From contig CAJKFS010000065.1 of assembly GCA_905199225.1 (NCBI GenBank), positions 1-6,182 on the forward strand: 6,182 nt of DNA, in the 5' to 3' direction. This DNA comes from an uncultured Collinsella sp. Lineage in GTDB: Bacteria > Actinomycetota > Coriobacteriia > Coriobacteriales > Coriobacteriaceae. Position 1 is the stretch's first letter. Each line of letters starts with the position of its first letter. A program made the position numbers and the translations under genes. Below the pieces are notes generated by a model that worked only from the letters and a program-made list of their open reading frames with translations, searched no databases and was not told the DNA's origin. Positions 1-5,706 of this stretch are shown here, piece by piece.

Positions 1-54
1 CTGGTGATCTCCGCCTTGAGAGGGCGGCGTCCTAAACCGCTAGACGAACGGGCC
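1..54 (-). tRNA. tRNA-Glu (anticodon CUC), 5' part, cut by the window edge
   Basis: Read on the minus strand from position 54, the sequence gives a 7-base acceptor strand (GGCCCGT), TC, a D arm of the GTCTAG...GGAC type, and a perfect 5-bp anticodon stem (CCGCC/GGCGG at 23-27 and 11-15). The 7-base loop CTCTCAA places anticodon CUC at 20-18, so it reads GAG codons. The arrangement matches bacterial tRNA-Glu closely (compare the E. coli gene, which also has a CCGCC anticodon stem). The variable loop begins before the window edge, but most of the T arm and the 3' acceptor strand lie outside. It therefore cannot be seen whether the gene encodes its own 3' CCA. It lies downstream of and co-directional with the CCA-adding enzyme gene, 127 bases after its stop. 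Confidence 0.93.
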
Positions 55-83
55 ACATGACATCTGCACTGCCGTGCTGCGAG

Positions 84-112
84 GATATATATTACGGGAC
101 AAAAAACGTCAG
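84..112 (-). promoter_or_regulatory. candidate promoter for tRNA-Glu
   Basis: On the minus strand, CTGACG (112-107, 4 of 6 to TTGACA) is followed by a 17-base spacer containing six T and then TATATC (89-84, 4 of 6 to TATAAT) inside a TAATATATATC stretch. Initiation about 7 bases on would leave a leader of roughly 20-25 bases before the mature tRNA 5' end at 54. That is a usual layout for a stable-RNA gene. The alternative pair TTGCGC / TAATAT, also with a 17-base spacer, overlaps it. This is a motif match only, but the AT-rich block is conspicuous here. Confidence 0.4.
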
Positions 113-181
113 CGCAAGAAGAAATTCCAAATTGCCCAAATTTTGTCGGCAGGTTATGGAACACGAAGGTAAACTGGGTAG

Positions 182-1576
182 CTAATTCAAGTTGAGATGG
201 ACCAAAAGAGCTTCGCGCTCGTTGGGAATATTGTCTTCGATCACGGCGTCGAGGGCGGAGTTGAGAAGCTGACCAAGTTCCGGCCCGGGCTTGACTCCGG
301 CACGGATCAGGTCGCCGCCGTTGATGGCGAGCATCTTGAGCGTATGGGGCTCCCCTGCCTTCAGCAGCTCGTGCGCCAGCGCGCGCATCTCCTCAATCGT
401 CTCAACGTAATAGAAGCACGATGGGGCCTTGCCAAGCGTGTCAGCACGCTTGAGGTCCATGAGCTCGTCAATCAGGCGGGCCGTGTCGACGCCCTCACCC
501 GAAAGCGCGCGCATCATATTGAGCAGGCAGGAGCGCTCGGGGCGCAGCGGCTTATCGTGATATTTGATGAGCAGGCAAACGTCGCGCACCAGGTCGTGCG
601 AGAGTGCCAGGCGATCCATAATGACGCGCGCTTTCTTGGCGCCGAGCTCGGGATGACCGTAGAAGTGTCCGCTGCCGGCGTGATCGACCGTAAAGCACTC
701 GGGCTTGGAGACATCGTGCAAAAACGCCGCCCACATAAGGCTCGACGAGGGCGCGACGCCGTCACACAGCGCGAGCTCCCCCGCCACCGTCAGCACAAGG
801 GCGATATGCACGTAGACGTTAAACGCATGATAGACACTGCGCTGATCAAACCCGCGACCCGCTGCCAACTCGGGCACGGCGGCGCAGATGAGCTCGGGAT
901 AGCGGAGCATCGCGTCTCCCCCATGACCGGTCGAAAGAATGCCCTCGAGCTCAATACCCACACGCTCACGCGCCACGGCTTCGAGCAGCGGCGCGCACTC
1001 GGCAAGCGCACGCTTGGTCTCGGGCTCAATCATAAAGTCCAGACGGCAGGCAAAGCGCACCGCACGCAGCATGCGCAGGGCGTCCTCGTTAAAGCGACGC
1101 TTGGGATCGCCGACAGCGCGAATCAGCTTGCGCTCCAAGTCACCCTGGCCGTCGTAGCGGTCGACAAGCCCGCGCTCGGGATGCCAGGCCATGGCATTGA
1201 CGGTAAAGTCGCGGCGCGCCAGATCGTCCTCGAGCGAGGCGGCACGCTCCACACTCTGGGGATGGCGACCATCGGTGTAAAAGCCATCCAGACGGTACGT
1301 GGTGACCTCGATACGCTCGCCATCGGAAATAGCCGTGATTCCGCCAAATTTAATGCCCGACTCCACAACCGCGATGCCGGCGGCCTCGAGCGCCGCTTTG
1401 GACTCCTGCCACAGGCCGCTACAGCACATATCAACATCGTGGCTGGGGTACCCCATCAGGGCGTCGCGCACCCAACCGCCCACGTACCAAGCCTCAAGAC
1501 CAGCCGCCTCAAGCGCGCGCAGGACGCGCAGGGACGCATCGGACGGTTGAGTACCGTTGAGCGAAACATTGCACAT
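182..1576 (-). CDS. cca: CCA-adding tRNA nucleotidyltransferase with HD domain
   Basis: 464 residues. The enzyme adds or repairs the 3'-terminal CCA of tRNAs from CTP and ATP in the cytoplasm. It is a class II nucleotidyltransferase: GGWVRD at 33-38 and the metal-binding DVD at 47-49 form the catalytic core. RRDFTVNAMA at 121-130 is the ribose/RNA-side motif, and RFNEDALRMLRA at 161-172 contains the EDxxR element that templates C versus A choice. The middle carries an HD phosphohydrolase-type domain with candidate ligands H257, H287-D288, H308 and H340-D341. The C-terminus has the Gram-positive-type CCase tail (INGGDL, then PGPELG at 430-435, and NEREALL near the end). The start is set by AGGAGG at 1590-1585, 8 bases before ATG. 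A terminator of the upstream kinase gene separates it from that gene, so it probably has its own promoter; I found no convincing one. The HD domain may give 2',3'-cyclic phosphodiesterase or phosphatase activity as in other HD-type enzymes, but this is inference. Confidence 0.95.
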   Translation of the reverse strand: MCNVSLNGTQPSDASLRVLRALEAAGLEAWYVGGWVRDALMGYPSHDVDMCCSGLWQESKAALEAAGIAVVESGIKFGGITAISDGERIEVTTYRLDGFYTDGRHPQSVERAASLEDDLARRDFTVNAMAWHPERGLVDRYDGQGDLERKLIRAVGDPKRRFNEDALRMLRAVRFACRLDFMIEPETKRALAECAPLLEAVARERVGIELEGILSTGHGGDAMLRYPELICAAVPELAAGRGFDQRSVYHAFNVYVHIALVLTVAGELALCDGVAPSSSLMWAAFLHDVSKPECFTVDHAGSGHFYGHPELGAKKARVIMDRLALSHDLVRDVCLLIKYHDKPLRPERSCLLNMMRALSGEGVDTARLIDELMDLKRADTLGKAPSCFYYVETIEEMRALAHELLKAGEPHTLKMLAINGGDLIRAGVKPGPELGQLLNSALDAVIEDNIPNEREALLVHLNLN

Positions 1577-1668
1577 GCCTATGGCCTCCTGCGACTATCA
1601 AATTGGCTATCGATTGCGTCTGCAAGAAGTCTAGCAAGAAACAGCCTCCACTGCACACGCAAGTCCGA

Positions 1669-1707
1669 TAAACAAAAACGCATCCGTCCTAGTCTAAGAC
1701 GGATGCG
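1669..1707 (-). terminator. Rho-independent terminator after the downstream PfkB-family kinase gene
   Basis: Perfect 10-bp inverted repeat CGCATCCGTC / GACGGATGCG (1707-1698 with 1688-1679) with a 9-base loop. On the minus strand it is followed at once by a T-rich tract TTTTTGTTTAT (1678-1668). It begins 33 bases after the stop of the kinase gene that ends at 1741. The plus strand has no T run after the stem, so it acts for minus-strand transcription. It insulates cca from the kinase transcript. Confidence 0.93.
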
Positions 1708-1740
1708 AAATAATCAAACTATTCAGACAAGGTGCCGGAA

Positions 1741-2673
1741 CTAGCAGACCTGGCGAACCTCGATGTGCTTCTTATATTCGTCCACCTTGGCAAAATCACC
1801 CAGACCGGGGCACTCGACCACGTTGGCGCCAGTGGCCATCGAAAGGCGCAGGGCGTCCTCGACGCGCTCGGGGGCGTCGTGCCACACGGACAGGAAGGCA
1901 GCGAGCGAGGAATCGCCGGCGCACACCGTCGACAGCAGCTTGACGTCGAAGGTGCGGTTGGCAAACCAGATATGCTCGCCGTTGGAGAAGTACGCACCGG
2001 CGCCACCAAGGGTCAGCAGCACGTTCTTGGCGCCCTTGGCGTGCAGCTCGGCCATAGCGCCCTTGACGGACTCGTCGTCGCCACCGCTCACCTTAATGCC
2101 AAAGATGTCAAGCAGCTCGTCGTCATTGGGCTTGATCAGCAGTGGCTCCAGAGCAATGAGGTCTGCCAGCTGATGGCTCGAGATGTCGAGGACGAACTCG
2201 GCCCCCTTGGCCTTGACACGGCGCAGGACCTCGGCCAAGAAGCCCTCGGAAGTGTTGGGAGGCAGCGAGCCGCTGATGACCAGGCAGGTCATGTCATCGA
2301 GCGAATCGATAAGTTCAAACATCTCCTGCTCGTTGGCCTCATTGATGGCGGCACCGGCATTGACCATGTTGTACTCGGTGTCGGGACCGGCGTTGAGGAA
2401 CACATTGACGCGCGTAATACCGTCGGTCCACACGGGCTTGACGGGCACGCCCAGGGCCTCGGCTCCCTTAACGATAAACTCACCCGAGAAGCCGGCGAAG
2501 AAACCCAGGATCGTGGTGTCGACACCATAGTGGTCAAGCGTAAACGAGACGTTGAGGCCTTTGCCGTTGGCCGTGTAGACGGCATTGCGGGTACGCGTGA
2601 CGGTATTGGCAGTAAGGCCGTCGCAGGCGATGTTGTAATCAATGGCGGGATTAGCAGTGAGCGTGTAAATCAT
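1741..2673 (-). CDS. pfkB: PfkB-family 1-phosphofructokinase-like hexose-phosphate kinase (paralog 1)
   Basis: 310 residues, the usual size of FruK/LacC-type kinases of the ribokinase fold. Expected role: ATP-dependent phosphorylation of fructose 1-phosphate (or a similar ketose phosphate such as tagatose 6-phosphate) to the bisphosphate in the cytoplasm. Visible motifs: TLTANPAID at 4-12, ANGKGLNV at 35-42 (substrate Asn41 kept), DGITRVN at 84-90, SGSLPP at 134-139, LLIKPN at 178-183, TLGGAGAYF at 221-229 (nucleotide side), and STVCAGDS at 248-255 with probable catalytic base Asp254. The anion-hole motif is CAGD rather than the usual GAGD. Start: ATG at 2673, six bases after AAAGGA (2685-2680). 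A longer frame from a GTG at 2688 would place that ribosome binding site inside the coding sequence, so I reject it. It is roughly half identical by hand alignment to the kinase at 2863-3795. True substrate is uncertain. Confidence 0.9.
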   Translation of the reverse strand: MIYTLTANPAIDYNIACDGLTANTVTRTRNAVYTANGKGLNVSFTLDHYGVDTTILGFFAGFSGEFIVKGAEALGVPVKPVWTDGITRVNVFLNAGPDTEYNMVNAGAAINEANEQEMFELIDSLDDMTCLVISGSLPPNTSEGFLAEVLRRVKAKGAEFVLDISSHQLADLIALEPLLIKPNDDELLDIFGIKVSGGDDESVKGAMAELHAKGAKNVLLTLGGAGAYFSNGEHIWFANRTFDVKLLSTVCAGDSSLAAFLSVWHDAPERVEDALRLSMATGANVVECPGLGDFAKVDEYKKHIEVRQVC

Positions 2674-2700
2674 GAATGTTCCTTTCACGAAGCAACGTGT

Positions 2701-2713
2701 TAATGAAAGTATA
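2701..2713 (-). promoter_or_regulatory. candidate -10 element and start site for kinase paralog 1
   Basis: The gap 2674-2862 follows a strong terminator, so the downstream kinase needs its own promoter. On the minus strand TATACT (2713-2708) matches 5 of 6 of TATAAT. Initiation about seven bases on, near 2701, would give a leader of about 28 bases before ATG. No good -35 hexamer sits at 16-18 bases upstream, so the promoter may be weak or activator-dependent. The rest of the gap shows no gene. Confidence 0.4.
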
Positions 2714-2802
2714 TTCCACGCATCGGTAAAAGGCTAGGACAACTCGGTGAACGGTGTGGAAGCGATGAAGTACGGCAGAACATCTCTCTCCAATGACGGA
2801 AC

Positions 2803-2834
2803 AAAAAAGGCGCCCCAGCCGAAACCGGGGCGCC
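2803..2834 (-). terminator. Rho-independent terminator after kinase paralog 2
   Basis: Perfect 8-bp GC-only stem GGCGCCCC / GGGGCGCC (2834-2827 with 2816-2809), which may extend inward by two pairs. It is followed on the minus strand by TTTTTT (2808-2803) then GTT. It starts 28 bases past the stop of the upstream kinase gene. It separates the two paralogous kinases into different transcription units unless read-through occurs. Confidence 0.95.
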
Positions 2835-2862
2835 GCATGCGCACGAATATGTCGCGTTTCGA

Positions 2863-3795
2863 TTACTGACGATCGAGCTTGCGGACAGCAACGCGCTTGC
2901 TGTACTCGTCGACGTGACCGAAGTCGCCGATGCCGACGGACTCGGCAACGTTGGCGCCGGTGGCCATAGCGAGCTTCATGGCCTCCTCGACGTTGTCGCG
3001 ATCCCTGTACCACTTGTGCAGGAACGCAGCGAGGGTGCAGTCGCCAGCGCAGACGGAAGAAACCAGCTTGATGTTGAACTCACGCTTGGCGTACCAGATG
3101 TCCTCGCCGTTGGAGAAGTAAGCGTCGCCGCGGCTACCACGGGTGAGCAGCACGTTCTGAACGCCAGCGTCGTGAGCCATCTTCATAGCAACGCGAACCT
3201 CGTCGTCGGTGTCGACCGGCACGCCGAAGATGGCCTTCATCTCGTGATGGTTCGGCTTGATGAGCAGCGGCTTCTTGTGAGCGAGCTCCTTGAGCTTGTC
3301 GGAGGACAGGTCCAGGACGACGTCGGCGCCACGAGCCTGAGCGTGCTCCATGACCTGAGCCAGGAAGTCGGGCGTAGCTTTGGGAGGCACGGAGCCGGAA
3401 ACGATCAGGCACTCGAGATCGCCCGCGGTGTCCAGGATGTTATAGAGCTCCTCCTGGTGCTGCGGCGTGATCGGAGCACCCGGGTTCAGGATGCCGTACT
3501 CGTGCTGGCCATCGTTGACGTAGGTGTTAATGCGCGTGATACCGTCGGTCCAGACCGGGCGGCAGAGGCAACCCAGGTTCATGACCTCCTCGACGATGAA
3601 CTTGCCCGTGAAGCCAGCGAAGAAGCCGAGCGCGACGGTGTCGACGCCCATCTTCTTAAAGGCGAAGGACACGTCGAGGCCCTTGCCGTTAGCCGTGTAG
3701 CTGGCCGAGCCGGTGCGGACGTTCTCGTCGGGCTCGAGCGGAGAGCTCGAAACCGTCATGTCGACAGCCGGGTTAGCGGTTAGCGTGTAGAACAT
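2863..3795 (-). CDS. pfkB: PfkB-family 1-phosphofructokinase-like kinase (paralog 2, divergent active site)
   Basis: 310 residues and collinear with the kinase at 1741-2673, with only one or two single-residue gaps. Motifs: TLTANPAVD at 4-12, ANGKGLDV at 35-42, DGITRIN at 84-90, SGSVPP at 133-138, LLIKPN at 177-182, TRGSRGDAYF at 218-227, and SSVCAGDC at 246-253 with probable catalytic Asp252. Oddities: the Asn of GKGxN, a sugar-contacting position in this fold, is Asp41; GAGD is CAGD; the nucleotide-side loop has an extra residue and two Arg (R219, R222); C76 and C78 form a CxC; and Cys flanks the CAGD on both sides (C249, C253). Start ATG at 3795 lies 8 bases after AGGGGG (3809-3804). It is 74 bases downstream of ptsI, probably co-transcribed, which points to handling of a PTS-generated sugar phosphate. 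FruK-like activity is likely, but a shifted substrate is possible. Confidence 0.88.
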   Translation of the reverse strand: MFYTLTANPAVDMTVSSSPLEPDENVRTGSASYTANGKGLDVSFAFKKMGVDTVALGFFAGFTGKFIVEEVMNLGCLCRPVWTDGITRINTYVNDGQHEYGILNPGAPITPQHQEELYNILDTAGDLECLIVSGSVPPKATPDFLAQVMEHAQARGADVVLDLSSDKLKELAHKKPLLIKPNHHEMKAIFGVPVDTDDEVRVAMKMAHDAGVQNVLLTRGSRGDAYFSNGEDIWYAKREFNIKLVSSVCAGDCTLAAFLHKWYRDRDNVEEAMKLAMATGANVAESVGIGDFGHVDEYSKRVAVRKLDRQ

Positions 3796-3796
3796 T

Positions 3797-3812
3797 TACA
3801 GTACCCCCTGTA
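3797..3812 (-). promoter_or_regulatory. small stem-loop presenting the ribosome binding site of kinase paralog 2
   Basis: On the minus strand TACAG (3812-3808) and CTGTA (3801-3797) pair perfectly over 5 bp around the loop GGGGTA. Most of the AGGGGG Shine-Dalgarno sequence is in the loop, and the downstream arm ends one base before the ATG. The stem is short and could either display or mildly hide the site. Control of translation is inference. Confidence 0.35.
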
Positions 3813-3822
3813 TATGTGAGGG

Positions 3823-3852
3823 CCGCGTGGCCGGCCCATTCCAACCACGCGG
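3823..3852 (-). other. intercistronic hairpin between ptsI and kinase paralog 2
   Basis: On the minus strand CCGCGTGG (3852-3845) pairs perfectly with CCACGCGG (3830-3823) around a 14-base loop that itself contains a GGCCGGCC-like palindrome shared with the stem edge. It starts 17 bases after the ptsI stop. No T run follows, so it is not a normal intrinsic terminator. It could stabilise the ptsI 3' end, mark an RNA-processing site or cause partial attenuation, and it fits a read-through operon of ptsI with the kinase gene. Confidence 0.5.
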
Positions 3853-3869
3853 TTACCTCTGATACCAAA

Positions 3870-5573
3870 TTAGCGAGCTGCGGACTCGAGCAGTGCCTTG
3901 ACCTCGGCTGCGGTGTTGCAGGCGAGCGCCTTCTCGGCGAGCTCGTCGCACTCGGCCTTGGTCCACTGGCTGATGGTCTTGCGGGCGCGCAGGATAGAAG
4001 GAGCGCTCATCGAGAACTCCTCCAGGCCCCAGCTGATCAGCAGCGGCTCGAGCAGCGGATCGGCAGCGGCTTCGCCGCACATACCGACCATGATGCCGGC
4101 CTTCACGCCGCTCTCGATGATGTTCTTGAGCGAGCGGAGCACGGCGGGATAGTAAACCTGGTACAGGTTGGAGATGGTGTCGTTACCACGGTCGGCGCAC
4201 ATGGTGTAGCCGATCAGGTCGTTGGTGCCGATGGAGAAGAAGTCGGCGACCTCGGCAAGACGGTCTGCGAGCAGCGAAGCGGCGGGCGTCTCGACCATGA
4301 TGCCGACCTCGATGTTCTCGTTGAACTTGCGACCCTCTTCGGTCAGCTCGGCCTTGCACTGCTCGACGAGCTCCTTGACAGCCAAGACCTCCTCGACGCA
4401 GGTGACGAGCGGGATCATGATCTTGACGTCACCGAAGGCGCTAGCGCGCAGCAGAGCGCGGAGCTGGACCTTGTACTGGTCGGGATTGGCCAGGCAGTAA
4501 CGCACGGCGCGGAAGCCCATGAAGGGGTTATCTTCCTTGACCATGTGCAGATACGGAATCTCCTTGTCGCCGCCAACATCGAGCGTGCGGATGATGACCG
4601 GAGCACCCTTGAGCGCGCTGGCGACCTTACGGTAGGCGTTGAACTGCTCCTCCTCGGAAGGAAGCTCAGCAGAATCCATGAACAGGAACTCGGAACGGAA
4701 CAGGCCGATAGCCTCGGCATCGTGATCGAGCGCGTTGGGCACGTCATCGGGGTTGCCGATGTTGCAGGCAATAATCTTCTTGATGCCGTCGGCAGTCACG
4801 GACGGCTTGCCGCGGAAGGCCTCGAGAGCCGCCTTCTCGGCAGCGAAAGCCTCGGCCTTGGCAGTGTAAGCGGCGAGCGTCTCCTCATCGGGATCGGCCT
4901 CGACGATACCCTTGCCACCGTCGACGACAACGGTCATGCCGTTGCGCAGTGCGGTGCAGCTGTTGGAAACCGAAAGGACAGCCGGGATCTCGAGGGCGCG
5001 CGCAATGATTGCGGAGTGCGACGTGCGGCCACCAGTCTCGGTGACGATACCGGCAACGTGGGCCTTATCGATCGTGGCGGTCATGGACGGCGTGAGGTCG
5101 TGCACGACAACGACGGTGTTCTCGGGCAGGACGGAAAGGTCGACGACCTCCTTGCCCAGCAGCTCGGCCAGAATACCGGTGCGGATGTCGGCGATGTCGG
5201 CCGCGCGCAGACGGAACATCTCATCGTCCATGGACAGGAACATGTTCTCGAACATGGTCGAGGTGTCCATGAGCGCCTGCTCGGCGCAGGTGCCGCCGTC
5301 AATGGCGGCGTTGATGGCGTCGGTCATGCCCGGATCCTGAGCCAGGACAATGTGTCCGCTCATGATCTCGGCCTCGGCCTCGCCCACCGTCTCCTTCATG
5401 TGGTCGGCCTGAGCCTGGGTCTTCTCGCAGAAGACCGAAAGAGCGGTCTGATAGCGCTCCTTCTCTGCTGCCGAATCAGCAACCTCGTGCGGCTCAAACG
5501 TCAAGTCGGGATCGACGGCGACCATGACGGTGCCGATACCGATGCCCTCGGAAGCGTTGACTCCCTGATACAT
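3870..5573 (-). CDS. ptsI: PTS enzyme I (phosphoenolpyruvate-protein phosphotransferase)
   Basis: 567 residues, normal for enzyme I. It autophosphorylates from PEP and passes the phosphate to HPr, the first step of the PTS. Using the start at 5573: the N-terminal HPr-binding and phosphohistidine region includes GGRTSHSAIIAR at 181-192 with active-site His186. The C-terminal PEP-binding barrel has GLFRSEFLFM at 290-299, RTLDVGGDK at 329-337, DNPFMGFRAVR at 348-358, the signature DFFSIGTND at 444-452, and GMCGEAAAD with catalytic Cys499. The signature continues DLIGYTMCADRGN where most enzymes read DLTQYT, an unusual change. The start is not certain. ATG at 5573 has GAGG seven bases before it and aligns with typical enzyme I N-termini (short stretch, then GVNASEGIGIG). 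ATG at 5579 has GGAG six bases before it and adds only two residues. It lies 133 bases after ptsH with a terminator-like structure between. Confidence 0.97.
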   Translation of the reverse strand: MYQGVNASEGIGIGTVMVAVDPDLTFEPHEVADSAAEKERYQTALSVFCEKTQAQADHMKETVGEAEAEIMSGHIVLAQDPGMTDAINAAIDGGTCAEQALMDTSTMFENMFLSMDDEMFRLRAADIADIRTGILAELLGKEVVDLSVLPENTVVVVHDLTPSMTATIDKAHVAGIVTETGGRTSHSAIIARALEIPAVLSVSNSCTALRNGMTVVVDGGKGIVEADPDEETLAAYTAKAEAFAAEKAALEAFRGKPSVTADGIKKIIACNIGNPDDVPNALDHDAEAIGLFRSEFLFMDSAELPSEEEQFNAYRKVASALKGAPVIIRTLDVGGDKEIPYLHMVKEDNPFMGFRAVRYCLANPDQYKVQLRALLRASAFGDVKIMIPLVTCVEEVLAVKELVEQCKAELTEEGRKFNENIEVGIMVETPAASLLADRLAEVADFFSIGTNDLIGYTMCADRGNDTISNLYQVYYPAVLRSLKNIIESGVKAGIMVGMCGEAAADPLLEPLLISWGLEEFSMSAPSILRARKTISQWTKAECDELAEKALACNTAAEVKALLESAAR

Positions 5574-5579
5574 TCCCAT

Positions 5580-5589
5580 TCCTCTCTCC
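5580..5589 (-). promoter_or_regulatory. overlapping ribosome binding sites for two possible ptsI starts
   Basis: The minus strand reads GGAGAGAGG (5589-5581) before ATGGGAATG. GGAG is spaced 6 bases from the ATG at 5579, and GAGG is 7 bases from the ATG at 5573. Both starts are usable and the products differ by Met-Gly. I prefer 5573 on alignment with other enzyme I proteins. Confidence 0.6.
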
Positions 5590-5591
5590 GT

Positions 5592-5625
5592 GTCATGTGA
5601 TAAAGCGTTTTGCCATATCCATGAC
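5592..5625. repeat. spaced inverted repeat in the ptsI leader
   Basis: GTCATG (5592-5597) and CATGAC (5620-5625) are perfect inverted copies with a 22-base AT-rich centre. The left arm lies just upstream of the ptsI ribosome binding site and the right arm abuts the T tail of the terminator after ptsH. A weak promoter-like pair (TTGTCA at 5626-5621 and TTTATC 17 bases on) lies across the same stretch. It could be an operator at a secondary ptsI promoter, but arms this short occur by chance. Confidence 0.25.
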
Positions 5626-5661
5626 AAAAGAGCGCAGCTACCTTAAGACAGGTCACTGCGC
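5624..5661 (-). terminator. terminator or attenuator between ptsH and ptsI
   Basis: On the minus strand GCGCAG (5661-5656) pairs with CTGCGC (5637-5632). Inside, after a 2x2 internal mismatch, ACCT pairs with AGGT around a 6-base loop. A T-rich tail TCTTTTGT follows (5631-5624). It begins 45 bases after the ptsH stop. The interrupted stem and the C and G in the tail suggest incomplete termination. That would give more HPr than enzyme I, the ratio usually seen in bacteria. Read-through into ptsI is inference. Confidence 0.75.
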
Positions 5662-5706
5662 CCCCAAATATGAACTTAGTTGTTCAACATGCGACCCGTT
5701 TGAGTT

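Noticed and set aside
118..160. Possible terminator after cca
   Set aside because: Only a 5-bp A/T stem (AAATT/AATTT) is found, with a broken T-rich stretch after it. This is too weak to call.
197..1744. A plus-strand open frame of about 515 codons antisense to cca
   Set aside because: It mirrors the codon structure of a clearly real gene with all catalytic motifs on the other strand, shows no family motif, and has no ribosome binding site. Long antisense frames are expected in GC-rich coding DNA.
2674..2688. A five-residue longer start (GTG at 2688) for kinase paralog 1
   Set aside because: It would put the AAAGGA ribosome binding site inside the coding region, and the ATG at 2673 aligns exactly with the start of the sister kinase.
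3816..5600. A plus-strand open frame of about 594 codons antisense to ptsI
   Set aside because: It is a shadow of enzyme I. Its composition is rich in Asp, Gly, Val, Leu and His, as expected from the complement of biased codons, and no domain is recognisable. The similar frames opposite both kinase genes are rejected for the same reason.
5574..5627. An 18-residue N-terminal extension of enzyme I from a TTG at 5627
   Set aside because: The extension overlaps the terminator tail and the ribosome binding site and matches nothing in enzyme I proteins.
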